Made by a program: the position numbers and the translations under genes. Below the pieces are notes generated by a model. That model was not told where the DNA came from. It searched no databases and worked only from the letters and a program-made list of their open reading frames with translations. Of a DNA stretch of 64,000 bases, positions 16,337-25,265 are shown piece after piece (position 1 is the first letter of the stretch; each line of letters opens with the position of its first letter). This DNA is from UBA3069 sp050633465 (GTDB lineage: Bacteria; Pseudomonadota; Alphaproteobacteria; Rhodobacterales; Rhodobacteraceae). Location: the NCBI GenBank assembly GCA_050633465.1, contig JBOEGO010000023.1, forward strand, positions 1-64,000, in the 5' to 3' direction.

Positions 16337-17365
16337 ATGACAGATGTAACGGTGATGGGCGCGGGGGCATTCGGGTTGTCGGTGGCATGGGCCTGTATCC
16401 GGCGGGGCGCATCGGTGCAGGTGATCGACCCCTGCGGCGTGGGCGCGGGCAGCAGCGGCGGCATTGTGGGTGCATTGGCCCCGCATGTGCCGGAAAACTG
16501 GAACGACAAAAAGGCGTTTCAGCTGGACAGCCTGTTGATGGCCGATGCCTGGTGGGGCGCGGTGGCGCAGGCATCGGGATTGCCCACGGGATACGGGCGC
16601 AGCGGGCGGGTTCAACCCGTTGTGGCGGGCGGCGAAGCCTTGGCGCGGGCGCGGGCCGATACAGCGGCAGAGCTGTGGCAGGGCCGCGCCACATGGCAGG
16701 TGGTTGCGGCCAGCGCAGTGGGGGATTGGGCGCCGGTTTCGCCCACCGGATTGTGGATTTACGACTCGCTCAGCGCGCGAATGCACCCGCGACTGGCCTG
16801 CGCCGCGCTGGCAGCGGCGATTGTGGCCAGGGGCGGTGTGATCGCGCGGGATGGCGTGGCAAGGGGGGCGGTGATCTGGGCCACCGGGGTATCCGGATTA
16901 GAGGAGATCAGCGCCGCAAGGCCACGATCATTCGGCAACGGGGTCAAGGGGCAGGCGGTATTGTTGCGGCTGGATCGGGCGCAAGCGCCGCAGCTATATG
17001 CCGATGGGTTGCATGTGATCCCGCATGTGGATGGCACTGTGGCGGTGGGGTCGACCAGCGAGCGCGAATATGCGGATGCCAGCAGCACCGATGCACAGTT
17101 GGATGCGGTGATGGCGCGGGCCGTTGCCGCCGTGCCCGCCTTGCAGGGGGCCGAAGTCATCGAGCGCTGGGCCGGGGTGCGCCCGCGAGCACGCAGCCGT
17201 GCGCCGGTATTGGGGGCACATCCGTTGCGGGATGGATTTATCGCCAATGGCGGGTTTAAGATCGGGTTCGGCATGGCCCCCAAGGTGGGCGAGGTTATGG
17301 CCGATCTGGTATTGGACGGGGTGGACAACATCCCCGAGGGGTTTCGACCTGACGCCAGTTTGTGA
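16337..17365 (+). CDS. FAD-dependent oxidoreductase (DAO family; possible MnmC C-domain equivalent)
   Basis: A 342-residue amino-acid-oxidase-fold protein with the FAD-binding GAGAFG motif at its N-terminus, a middle substrate domain, and a C-terminal GFKIGFGMAPKVGE segment. Glycine oxidase ThiO, D-amino-acid dehydrogenase and the oxidase half of MnmC all share this fold. Its divergent pairing with mnmD makes removal of the carboxymethyl group of cmnm5U34 an attractive guess, but no residue proves it. Confidence 0.75.
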   Translation: MTDVTVMGAGAFGLSVAWACIRRGASVQVIDPCGVGAGSSGGIVGALAPHVPENWNDKKAFQLDSLLMADAWWGAVAQASGLPTGYGRSGRVQPVVAGGEALARARADTAAELWQGRATWQVVAASAVGDWAPVSPTGLWIYDSLSARMHPRLACAALAAAIVARGGVIARDGVARGAVIWATGVSGLEEISAARPRSFGNGVKGQAVLLRLDRAQAPQLYADGLHVIPHVDGTVAVGSTSEREYADASSTDAQLDAVMARAVAAVPALQGAEVIERWAGVRPRARSRAPVLGAHPLRDGFIANGGFKIGFGMAPKVGEVMADLVLDGVDNIPEGFRPDASL

Positions 17366-17397
17366 TCAGGTTACGACCCACAGCGAAAGGGCGGATT

Positions 17398-17790
17398 ATG
17401 AAATTGCACAGCCTTGACCATCTGGTGCTGACGGTGGCGGATATCGACGCGACGGTGGCATTTTATCATGGCGTTCTGGGGATGGCGCCGCAGGAGTTTC
17501 ACCCCGCCGATGGCAGCAGGCGTATGGCGCTGACATTTGGTGTGCAAAAGATAAACCTGCATCAGGCGGGTGCCGAATTTGAACCCAAGGCGGCACAGGC
17601 GCGGGCCGGATCGGCGGACCTGTGTTTTCTGTCCGACCAGCCCTTGCAGCAGTGGCAGGCGCATCTGGCGGCGCAGGGTGTCGCGGTGGAACAGGGGCCG
17701 GTGCAGCGCAGCGGGGCCACGGGCGCGATCATGTCGATCTACATCCGTGACCCCGACGGGAATCTGTTGGAAATATCCAATCAGATATAG
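17398..17790 (+). CDS. VOC-family (glyoxalase/dioxygenase fold) protein
   Basis: A 130-residue single VOC domain: LHSLDHLVLTVADIDATVAFY at the N-terminus and SIYIRDPDGNLLEISN at the C-terminus, including the His and Glu positions used for metal binding. Substrate unknown. It follows the FAD oxidase by 32 bp on the same strand; the ATG at 17398 matches the family start. Confidence 0.85.
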   Translation: MKLHSLDHLVLTVADIDATVAFYHGVLGMAPQEFHPADGSRRMALTFGVQKINLHQAGAEFEPKAAQARAGSADLCFLSDQPLQQWQAHLAAQGVAVEQGPVQRSGATGAIMSIYIRDPDGNLLEISNQI

Positions 17791-17793
17791 GGC

Positions 17794-18348
17794 TTAGCCC
17801 TCTACTTCGGCCTTTAGGGCGGCCATCAGACCCTTTAGGGTTTCCAGGTTCAGATCGCCGGTCAACTGGTGTTCGTCGTCGAACTGGTTGTGGGTTTCTG
17901 CCACCAGAACCTCTGGGCCTTGCAGCAGATTGGGCAAGAAGGGTTGCAGACACAGGCGCAGCATCGCTTGCGCACGTTCGCCGCCCGAACGACCGGCCGT
18001 GGCCGACAGAATCGCAACGGGTTTGCCCTTGAGCGGGCTGTTTGCGGCACCACCATCGGCGCGGCTGATCCAATCCAGCGCGTTTTTCAGCACGCCGGAA
18101 ATGGCCTTGTTATATTCGGGGGTGGCGATCACCACGGCATCGGCCTGGGCGATCTGATCGGCCAGTTTGCGGACCTCGGCGGGGATGCCCTCGGCGGCTT
18201 CGATATCACCATCATAGAGCGGCAGGCGCAAATCACCGGCGGTATATTCGGCATCGGGGTAATGATGCGCGGCCTGTGCCAGCAGTTTGGAATTGAAGGA
18301 ATTGGCGCGAAGAGAGCCGGAGAGGCCCAGAATTTTATGCGTGGTCAT
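17794..18348 (-). CDS. NADPH-dependent FMN reductase
   Basis: A 184-residue flavodoxin-like reductase of the azoreductase/chromate reductase type. FMN-binding motifs are SGSLRANSFN near the N-terminus and TPEYNKAISG at about 78-88. It probably reduces quinones or xenobiotics with NAD(P)H. It is convergent with the VOC gene, with 3 bp between stops. Confidence 0.88.
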   Translation of the reverse strand: MTTHKILGLSGSLRANSFNSKLLAQAAHHYPDAEYTAGDLRLPLYDGDIEAAEGIPAEVRKLADQIAQADAVVIATPEYNKAISGVLKNALDWISRADGGAANSPLKGKPVAILSATAGRSGGERAQAMLRLCLQPFLPNLLQGPEVLVAETHNQFDDEHQLTGDLNLETLKGLMAALKAEVEG

Positions 18349-18444
18349 GGTGTTCGTTCCATATGCGGTTGCGTTGACACCAATCTACGCCGCAGCGCGG
18401 AAATGTCAGCCTGCGCGGACGCACAGCAAGCGTTCGCAAACAGA

Positions 18445-18468
18445 AACGCCCCGCGTGAACGGGGCGTT
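18445..18468 (-). terminator. Terminator of the OmpA-family gene
   Basis: AACGCCCCG (18445-18453) pairs with CGGGGCGTT (18460-18468) around a 6-nt loop; on the minus strand it is followed by TTTCTGTTTG, just after the stop at 18490. Confidence 0.8.
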
Positions 18469-18489
18469 CCGGTCGTAAATTTCAGGTGA

Positions 18490-19149
18490 TCAGCCGTTGG
18501 GCAGGATCACGATATCAACGCGGCGGTTTTGGGCGCGCCCCTCGGTGGTCAGGTTGGAGGCGACGGGCTGATCCTCGCCGCGGCCAATGGCCTGAATGCG
18601 GCCTGCGGACACGCCCGCAGCGATCAGTTCGGCCGACACAGCACCGGCGCGGCGCTGGCTGAGGTCATAGTTATAGGCGGCATCGCCGGTGTTGTCGGTA
18701 TGGCCCAACACCTGCACCGTGGTGCCGGGATAGGTGTTCAGGCTGGACGCGACCGTGCGCAGGTCGGTGCGCAGGGTCGTGCGCAGGCTGGCGCTGTCGG
18801 TGTCAAACAGGATGTCCTGCGGCATGGTCACGATCAGGCGGTCGCCGGTATTGGTGATGGTTGCGGAATTGCCCAGATCGCGGCGCAGTTCGGCCTCTTG
18901 TTTATCGAGGTTGTTGCCGACCAGCGCACCGGCACCGGCCCCGACGGCGGCGCCGATGATCGCGCCCTTGCCCTTGTTGTCGGATACCAGCGCGCCGGTG
19001 ACGCCGCCGATCAACCCGCCCAGCAAAGCACCCTGTTTGGTGTTTTTGTTCGGGTCATCGGGCGACACCATGGCGGGGTCGGTGCAGGCGGTGGCGGTCA
19101 GCAGCGATGCGGCGGCCAGAAAAAGGACGGATTTTGATGCTCGGGTCAT
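18490..19149 (-). CDS. OmpA-family lipoprotein with glycine zipper (YiaD-like)
   Basis: A 219-residue outer-membrane protein. The signal peptide ends in a lipobox (LLTATAC), so it is likely lipidated. A glycine-rich zipper region (about 45-85, GALLGGLIGGVTGALV and GAAVGAGAGALVG) precedes a C-terminal OmpA peptidoglycan-binding domain with LGHTDNTGDAAYNYDLSQRR and GRGEDQPVASN. It probably anchors the outer membrane to the cell wall. Confidence 0.92.
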   Translation of the reverse strand: MTRASKSVLFLAAASLLTATACTDPAMVSPDDPNKNTKQGALLGGLIGGVTGALVSDNKGKGAIIGAAVGAGAGALVGNNLDKQEAELRRDLGNSATITNTGDRLIVTMPQDILFDTDSASLRTTLRTDLRTVASSLNTYPGTTVQVLGHTDNTGDAAYNYDLSQRRAGAVSAELIAAGVSAGRIQAIGRGEDQPVASNLTTEGRAQNRRVDIVILPNG

Positions 19150-19255
19150 GGGTTTGCCTTTGATTTGGGGCCGGTTCGGCCCGTTCCTTGTGGTTATAAG
19201 GCGCAGATCGGCATGACACCAACAGGGGGAAAATCACGAATCGGCAATATTTCGC

Positions 19256-20095
19256 CTAATCGTCGGCGCGGGCGGATTCATAGGCCAGAAGGGCGCGTTT
19301 CACCGGAAGACCCCAGTGATAGCCCCCCAGCGCGCCGGATTTGCGCAATGCGCGGTGGCAGGGAATCAGCCAGCTGACCGGATTGCGCCCGACGGCGGTG
19401 CCAACGGCGCGCACGGCGCGGGGGCTGCCGATGGATTGCGCGATTTCGGAATAGGTGGTCACCTGACCCGAGGGGATGCGCATCAACGCCTCCCACACCT
19501 TTATCTGGAAGGGCGCGCCGATCAGATGCAGGCGGGTTTCGCCCTTTTGCGCATAGGCGGATTGGATATGGGCGGTCAGCGGCGCGCCGTCGCGCACATA
19601 GCGGGCATTGGGCCAGCGGGCGGTCATATCCTGCATCGCGGCATCGGGACCGGTTTCAGCGGAAAAGGCGATGCCGCACAGCCCGCGTTCGGTGCCCATG
19701 GCCAGCGAGGGGCCAAAGGGGCTGTCGAACCACTCCCAATATATGGTCAGGCCCGCGCCCTTGCGGGCGAATTCGCCGGGGCTCATCGCCTCCCACTTGA
19801 TGAACAGGTCATGCAGGCGGCCAGAACCGGACAGGCCCAGTTTGTGGCTGGTGGCAAGGGTGGTCATGTTGTTGGCCAGCATGCGTTTGGCCTGATCCAG
19901 TTGCAGATATTGTTGATAGCGTTTCGGCGACACACCGGCCCAGGCCGAAAACAGCCGTTGGAAATGGGCGGGCGACATATCCATGGCGCTGGCCAGTTGG
20001 TCGAGAGTCAGCGGGCCGTCTGCGGCGTCGATCGCATCAATCGCGCGGCGCATGACGTGGAAATGATAGCCCTGTTCGGTGTCACGTTGCAGCAT
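19256..20095 (-). CDS. AraC-type regulator fused to O6-methylguanine-DNA methyltransferase (Ada-like, no N-terminal Zn domain)
   Basis: A 279-residue protein: an AraC helix-turn-helix domain at about 20-105, then a methyltransferase domain with the acceptor Cys in IPCHRAL and the helical motif SPRAVRAVGTAVGRNP. It removes alkyl groups from guanine O6. It lacks the Ada N-terminal phosphotriester-repair zinc domain, so if it is a sensor, activation must occur through the C-terminal Cys or differently. Confidence 0.9.
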   Translation of the reverse strand: MLQRDTEQGYHFHVMRRAIDAIDAADGPLTLDQLASAMDMSPAHFQRLFSAWAGVSPKRYQQYLQLDQAKRMLANNMTTLATSHKLGLSGSGRLHDLFIKWEAMSPGEFARKGAGLTIYWEWFDSPFGPSLAMGTERGLCGIAFSAETGPDAAMQDMTARWPNARYVRDGAPLTAHIQSAYAQKGETRLHLIGAPFQIKVWEALMRIPSGQVTTYSEIAQSIGSPRAVRAVGTAVGRNPVSWLIPCHRALRKSGALGGYHWGLPVKRALLAYESARADD

Positions 20096-20169
20096 TGTCG
20101 CCCCTTTGGTTCCGGGATGACCCTAGGGCGGGGGGGCGTTTGGCGCGACCCGAAAATTGCGGTTTTGGC

Positions 20170-20213
20170 GGATCAGGCCGCGATCAGATCGGGGATCAGG
20201 CCGCGATCAGATC
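20170..20213. repeat. 23-bp tandem duplication across the stop of the Hint gene
   Basis: GGATCAGGCCGCGATCAGATC occurs at 20170-20190 and again at 20193-20213 (period 23 bp). The second copy encodes the last codons and stop of the Hint gene; the first lies just after it. A mutation that reads through the stop would repeat the tail. Confidence 0.85.
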
Positions 20214-20849
20214 CATCAGGGACATATCGGACGGGGTTGCCTTGCGGATCATCTGCGCCTCTTCAGAGGTGAGGCACATGCGCACGGATTTTGACCCCGA
20301 TTGAAACAGCTCGGAGGAGCGGCGCACCACATTGGGCGCATCCAGTTGTGCGGCCATGGCGGCATCGGTGCTTTCGACCCACAGCCCGCCCGCAAGGATC
20401 AATTCGTGCCGTGGCATGACGATATGATGATAGACCAGCGGCCCCATATCGGGGTCAAGGCGGGGGGCACCACGGCGCGACAGGTCGGACACCGAGGCAA
20501 GCACCTCTTTTTCGGCAAAGTTCAATTCCACCTCGGGGAGGCGGAGCAGCACGCGGTGACCGGGGCAAAGGCGCAGTTTTTCCCAAGGGGTGGCGGCGCG
20601 GCCACAGTCACCGGGGAACAGCACCAGCGGCGCGGGCAGGGGGGCAGCACCGGGCGCATTGGCGCGCATGCGTTTGATCCAGATGACAGGTTGCGCGCCG
20701 CGATCACGGGTCAGCACCTTATCGCCGGGGGCCAGCCATTCCACGGGCATTTCGCCCTCGCTTGTCATCAGGATGGTGCCGGGGCCAAGGCCCGACATTT
20801 GCGGTTTGGGCATTTGCGGCTTGGGCATGGGCTGTTTGTCAGTGGTCAT
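20196..20849 (-). CDS. Hint (hedgehog/intein) domain protein
   Basis: A 217-residue protein with a Hint_2-type domain common in Rhodobacterales: GLGPGTILMTSEGEMPVEWLAPGDKVLTRDRG, then CPGHRVLL and LVYHHIVMPRHELILAGGLWVEST. Residues 8-18 hold a short MPKPQ repeat. Family members are often linked to secreted or RTX proteins, but here only the Hint part exists, without a signal peptide or partner domain. The splicing Cys of true inteins is not at the expected start, so autoprocessing is doubtful. Confidence 0.8.
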   Translation of the reverse strand: MTTDKQPMPKPQMPKPQMSGLGPGTILMTSEGEMPVEWLAPGDKVLTRDRGAQPVIWIKRMRANAPGAAPLPAPLVLFPGDCGRAATPWEKLRLCPGHRVLLRLPEVELNFAEKEVLASVSDLSRRGAPRLDPDMGPLVYHHIVMPRHELILAGGLWVESTDAAMAAQLDAPNVVRRSSELFQSGSKSVRMCLTSEEAQMIRKATPSDMSLMDLIAA

Positions 20850-21004
20850 ATCGTTCTCTCCGAATTCGTTTGATAAAACCCCATTGCGATTAATGGCTGC
20901 TTAAGCGCGACGCGGTTAAACAGCCCTAGTCCAGCCAATTTTAACGACCCCTGTTTTGCCCTGTTTTGCTTGATGCGCGGGGGCGAAACGGGCATAGGTC
21001 AGCC

Positions 21005-21649
21005 ATGGCAAAGCAGATGGATTATCATACCCTGCGGGAGGTTTTTACCCGCTTTCAGGCGGCCGAACCCGAACCCAAGGGCGAGCTGGACCATGTGAAC
21101 GCCTTTACGTTGGTGGTGGCGGTGGCCCTGTCGGCGCAGGCCACGGATGCGGGCGTGAACAAGGCGACCAAGGAACTGTTCCGCATCGCCGACACGCCGG
21201 AAAAGATGCTGGCGCTGGGCGAGGCGGGCGTGACCGAACACATCAAAACCATCGGTTTGTTCCGTCAAAAGGCCAAGAATGTGATCAAGCTGTCGCGCAT
21301 CCTGCACGAGGAATATGGCGGTGTGGTGCCCAATTCGCGTGCCGCGCTGCAATCGCTGCCCGGCGTCGGGCGCAAGACGGCCAATGTGGTGCTGAACATG
21401 TGGTGGCATTACCCCGCACAGGCCGTGGACACGCATATTTTTCGCATCGGCAACCGCAGCGGCATTTGCCCCGGCAAGGATGTGGTCGCGGTAGAGCGCG
21501 CAATCGAAGACAACATTCCCGTCGATTTTCAGGATCACGCGCATCACTGGATGATCCTGCACGGGCGATACATCTGCGTTGCCCGCAAACCCAAATGCGC
21601 GGCCTGTCATATCCGCGATCTGTGCCAATTCGAGGAAAAAACCGAATGA
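21005..21649 (+). CDS. nth: Endonuclease III
   Basis: A 214-residue base-excision DNA glycosylase/AP lyase acting on oxidised pyrimidines. The helix-hairpin-helix LPGVGRKTANVVL contains the catalytic Lys, VDTHIFRIGNR the catalytic Asp, and the C-terminal C-x6-C-x2-C-x5-C ligates a [4Fe-4S] cluster. The ATG at 21005 fits the family start. Its stop overlaps the next gene by 4 bp (ATGA). Confidence 0.95.
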   Translation: MAKQMDYHTLREVFTRFQAAEPEPKGELDHVNAFTLVVAVALSAQATDAGVNKATKELFRIADTPEKMLALGEAGVTEHIKTIGLFRQKAKNVIKLSRILHEEYGGVVPNSRAALQSLPGVGRKTANVVLNMWWHYPAQAVDTHIFRIGNRSGICPGKDVVAVERAIEDNIPVDFQDHAHHWMILHGRYICVARKPKCAACHIRDLCQFEEKTE

Positions 21650-22638
21650 AAAATTACAAGGTTGTCGGGATCGGCAATGCGATTGTGGATGTGATCACCC
21701 AGTCAGATGACAGTTTTCTGGACCTGATGGGGATCGAAAAGGGCATCATGCAACTGGTCGAGCGTGAACGCGGAGAGATGCTTTATGCGGGGATGGAAAC
21801 GCGCAAGCAGGCGCCGGGTGGATCAGTGGCCAACACATTGGCAGGGCTGGGCAATCTGGGGCTAGGGACCGGATTTATCGGGCGGGTGCATGATGATGCG
21901 CTGGGCCGTTTCTATGCGGCGGAAATGGCCGCCGATGGCACCGATTTTGTCAATCCGCCGGTGGCCGGGGGGGAATTGCCGACATCGCGGTCGATGATTT
22001 TCGTATCGCCCGATGGCGAGCGGTCGATGAACACCTATCTGGGGATTTCCGCCGAATTGGGACCGGAAGACGTGGATGATGCCGTGGCGGGCGGGGCCGA
22101 AATTCTGTTTCTGGAGGGGTATCTGTATGACAAACCCAAGGGAAAGCAGGCGTTTGAAGCAGCCGCGCGGGCCTGTCGGGCGGCTGGTGGCAAGGCGGGG
22201 ATCGCCCTGTCGGACCCGTTTTGCGTAGACCGCCACCGCGCCGATTTCCGCAGGTTGGTGCGGGATCTGGATTACGTGATCGGCAACGAACACGAATGGA
22301 AATCGCTGTATGAAACCGATGATCTGGGCGCTGCGCTGGAAACGGCGGCGGCGGAATCGGGGCTGATTGTTTGCACCCGCGGCGGCCATGATGTGGTGCT
22401 GGTGCAGGGCGATGAACAGGCGGTGGTGCCGGTGACATCCATCACCCCCGTCGATGCCACCGGCGCGGGCGACCAGTTTGCCGCCGGTTTCCTGTATGGT
22501 TTTGCCACGGGCGCGTCGCTGGAAACATCGGGGCGCATGGGCTGTGTCGCCGCCGCCGAGGTGATCACCCATTTCGGCGCACGCCCCGAGGCCGATTTGC
22601 AAGAGCTGTTCGCCAAGGCCGGTTTGATCGCCGGATAA
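21646..22638 (+). CDS. PfkB-family sugar/adenosine kinase
   Basis: A 330-residue ribokinase-fold enzyme with N-terminal VVGIGNAIVDVI, the sugar-binding GGSVANTLAGL segment, and the C-terminal catalytic signature DATGAGDQFAAGFLYG. It resembles alphaproteobacterial adenosine kinases. It is translationally coupled to nth through an ATGA overlap. Confidence 0.88.
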   Translation: MKNYKVVGIGNAIVDVITQSDDSFLDLMGIEKGIMQLVERERGEMLYAGMETRKQAPGGSVANTLAGLGNLGLGTGFIGRVHDDALGRFYAAEMAADGTDFVNPPVAGGELPTSRSMIFVSPDGERSMNTYLGISAELGPEDVDDAVAGGAEILFLEGYLYDKPKGKQAFEAAARACRAAGGKAGIALSDPFCVDRHRADFRRLVRDLDYVIGNEHEWKSLYETDDLGAALETAAAESGLIVCTRGGHDVVLVQGDEQAVVPVTSITPVDATGAGDQFAAGFLYGFATGASLETSGRMGCVAAAEVITHFGARPEADLQELFAKAGLIAG

Positions 22639-22654
22639 AGAACCGGATAAAGAA
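22631..22654. repeat. 12-bp tandem duplication at the kinase stop codon
   Basis: CCGGATAAAGAA occurs twice in a row (22631-22642, 22643-22654). The first copy contains the TAA stop of the adenosine kinase gene. Confidence 0.85.
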
Positions 22655-22656
22655 AA

Positions 22657-22675
22657 GGGGGGCGCAATGCCCCCC
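22657..22675 (-). terminator. Intrinsic terminator of the sulfotransferase gene
   Basis: GGGGGGC (22657-22663) pairs with GCCCCCC (22669-22675); on the minus strand TTTTCTTTA follows. It lies between convergent genes and may slow transcription from both sides. Confidence 0.75.
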
Positions 22676-22720
22676 GTTCGCCTGTTTCGTGTGCGCCGGT
22701 CATGGCCGTGAAAGCCGGGC

Positions 22721-23539
22721 CTAGTCGCCCAGTTTTGCGTGGACTTCGGCCAGATCAATTTCGCCAATCGGCATCTTGTTGGACGGGTCCTTGAAATCAT
22801 ATTTGAACAGATCGAAATCGCGTTTGTAGATTTCATAGACCAGATGCATCGACAGATCGTCGAAGTAATCCTCGACCGGATGCAGGCGTTTAGGGCCGTG
22901 CCCTTCGGATTCGTTAAAGCGGGGGATCTTTTTCAGGTTGACCTTTTTCGGGGTCTTGATCGCCTTTAGCACCTCGTCCATGCCATCGTTAAACTGTTCT
23001 GTCCAAATGATTTTATCATAGGTGCCGCCATTGGCGATAAAGGTGGACACATGGCCGGACATGGCAGACCAATGGATATCGGGGTCCATCGGGCGACGCC
23101 AGCGGATGGTGTCGCGCGCGAACAGCAGAAAGCGGCGGAACGACTGGATCTGGTCGAATTCCTGTTTGCCATCGTCACCGCCCACCTCGACCCCGTATTT
23201 CTGGATCAACAGGGGCACAAGGTTGCCACGATAGCGTTTGCCGTTGCGCTGGATGCCGCAAATCTTGTCGAAAAACGACGACAGGATGCGGGTGTAGGGA
23301 TTGCGCACACAGGTAAAGGCGTAAGAGGCGTGCGATTTCACGTTCGCCTCGATCAGGGGTTGGCTGTCCTCGATCGCCCATTTGTGCATGCCGCCGGTGG
23401 CATCATGGATATCGCCATCGAAAAATTCACCGTGATCGGAATAATACATGATCTGCCCGATGGTCGAGCAGGCGCATTTGGGCACCACGCGATACACCAC
23501 GCTTTCGCTTTCTGTCATCCACGTCCCGGGAAACCCCAT
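22721..23539 (-). CDS. Sulfotransferase-family protein
   Basis: A 272-residue protein of the Sulfotransfer_2 type. The 5'-phosphosulfate loop region is VVPKCACSTIGQIMYY near the N-terminus, and the 3'-phosphate site fits CVRNPYTRILSSFFDKI. It would transfer sulfate from PAPS to a carbohydrate. The ATG at 23539 has a GGAGG site; the frame upstream lacks one. It is divergent from a glycosyltransferase gene across a 140-bp AT-rich gap, suggesting shared control of a sulfated surface glycan. Confidence 0.82.
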   Translation of the reverse strand: MGFPGTWMTESESVVYRVVPKCACSTIGQIMYYSDHGEFFDGDIHDATGGMHKWAIEDSQPLIEANVKSHASYAFTCVRNPYTRILSSFFDKICGIQRNGKRYRGNLVPLLIQKYGVEVGGDDGKQEFDQIQSFRRFLLFARDTIRWRRPMDPDIHWSAMSGHVSTFIANGGTYDKIIWTEQFNDGMDEVLKAIKTPKKVNLKKIPRFNESEGHGPKRLHPVEDYFDDLSMHLVYEIYKRDFDLFKYDFKDPSNKMPIGEIDLAEVHAKLGD

Positions 23540-23679
23540 GCTCTTGCCTCCGTTCACGGCGCCTTGTTGCCAGCGCGTTATACCTACACATAAAAAACCA
23601 AAGAAAGTGTGTTTATTCAATGCGTCTTCATCATTATCCAGATAAACAATCACCGTAAACAGGGGCGTTCGTTTCCAGA

Positions 23680-25257
23680 ATGGCAAAAATCGCATTTATC
23701 CTGCTCTGCCACAAGGACCCGGATGCCATCATCCAGCAGGCAGAGCGACTGACCGCAGTGGGCGACTATATGTCGATCCATTTTGATGCGCGTGCGAAAC
23801 CGGAATTTTTCGCCAAGATCAAATCGGCGCTAAAGGACAACCCCAATGTGGCCTTTGCCCGCAAGCGGATCAAATGCGGCTGGGGCGAATGGAGCCTGGT
23901 GCAGGCGACCCTATATGCGGTGGAGGCAGCGGTAGAGGCATTTCCCCGCGCCACGCATTTTTACATGCTGTCGGGCGACTGTATGGCGATCAAATCGGCG
24001 GAATACGCGCATGAGTTTCTGGACCGGCGCGAGGTCGATTATGTCGAAAGTTTCGATTTCTTCGAAAGCGACTGGATCAAGACGGGGATGAAGCGTGACC
24101 GGCTGATTTACCGGCATTTTTTCAATGAACGCACGCAGAAGTGGCGGTTTTACACGTCATACCATTTGCAACAGCGGTTCAACATGACGCGGGAGATTCC
24201 CGCCGATATTCAGGTGCAGATCGGCAGCCAGTGGTGGTGCCTGCGCCGCCGCACGATCGAGTGGATTCTGGATTTCACCCGCGAACGCAAGGACGTGATG
24301 CGGTTTTTCCGCACCACCTGGATACCGGACGAGACATTTTTCCAGACGCTGGTGCGCCATCTGATCCCCGAGGACGAGATTGAAACCCGCACCCTGACGT
24401 TTTTGATGTTTTCCGATTACGGGATGCCGGTGACGTTTTACAACGATCACTATGATCTGCTGCTGTCGCAGGATTTTCTGTTTGCGCGCAAAATCAGCCC
24501 CGAGGCGGAATCCCTGAAGGAACGGTTGGGCGCGTTATATGCCGCCGAGGGCGTGCATTTCCAGATATCGAACGAGGGGCGCAGCCTGTTCAATTTCCTG
24601 ACCGGACGGGGCCGGATCGGACGGCGGTTTGCCAGCCGGTTCTGGGAAACCGAATCGACGCTGGGGCGCGAACGCGAATTGATGATCGTGGTGTGCAAGA
24701 AATGGCATGTCGCGAAACGCCTGCTGGATCGGGTGCGGCAGGTCACCGATATTCCGGCGATTGATTACCTGTTCAACGAAGAAGACACCGAGCTGCCCGA
24801 TCTGGGCGGCATTCAGGCGACGCTGGGCAAGCGCACGCGCCACCGCCGCGCCCTGATGCGGATGCTGTTTGATTATTATGACACCGACCAGCTGATCGTG
24901 TGCATGGACCCCAACAACATAGAATTGTTGAATGATTTCGCATCTGACCGTTCGATCACCCGCATTCTGGAAATCGAGTGTATTTTCACCGATGAATACC
25001 TGAGCGGGCATGCCAAACGGGTCGGGCTGGCGGGTGAACAGACGCCGCGTGAAACGCTGGAGCGGCTGCTGCCGACGATCCGGCAGGACATGACCTTTGA
25101 ATCCGACCGCATCCGCGATGCCGATTACGAAAATTTCTATCGTATGCGCGAGGCATTGGATTCGCGCGAAAACGCGGCGCGTCTGGCGCGGTTCCTTGCC
25201 ATTTCCGAGGAGAAGGCGCAGGAAATAGCGGAAACCCATTACCTGTTTGCTGACTGA
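23680..25257 (+). CDS. Core-2/I-branching beta-1,6-N-acetylglucosaminyltransferase-like protein with C-terminal extension
   Basis: A 525-residue protein. The first ~280 residues form a Branch-type glycosyltransferase domain (IAFILLCHKDPDAI, HFYMLSGDCMAIKS, SQWWCLRRRTIEWI, WIPDETFFQTL), the last including the likely catalytic acidic residue. The remaining ~240 residues (STLGRERELMIVVCKKWHVAKRLLD onwards) form a second domain seen in alphaproteobacterial homologues (DUF5928-like) of unknown role. With the neighbouring sulfotransferase it likely builds a cell-surface polysaccharide. Confidence 0.82.
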   Translation: MAKIAFILLCHKDPDAIIQQAERLTAVGDYMSIHFDARAKPEFFAKIKSALKDNPNVAFARKRIKCGWGEWSLVQATLYAVEAAVEAFPRATHFYMLSGDCMAIKSAEYAHEFLDRREVDYVESFDFFESDWIKTGMKRDRLIYRHFFNERTQKWRFYTSYHLQQRFNMTREIPADIQVQIGSQWWCLRRRTIEWILDFTRERKDVMRFFRTTWIPDETFFQTLVRHLIPEDEIETRTLTFLMFSDYGMPVTFYNDHYDLLLSQDFLFARKISPEAESLKERLGALYAAEGVHFQISNEGRSLFNFLTGRGRIGRRFASRFWETESTLGRERELMIVVCKKWHVAKRLLDRVRQVTDIPAIDYLFNEEDTELPDLGGIQATLGKRTRHRRALMRMLFDYYDTDQLIVCMDPNNIELLNDFASDRSITRILEIECIFTDEYLSGHAKRVGLAGEQTPRETLERLLPTIRQDMTFESDRIRDADYENFYRMREALDSRENAARLARFLAISEEKAQEIAETHYLFAD

Positions 25258-25265
25258 GGTGGCCC

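Noticed and set aside
19256..20095. Full-length Ada adaptive-response protein
   Set aside because: The N-terminal cysteine zinc domain is absent; only the AraC and O6-methyltransferase parts remain.
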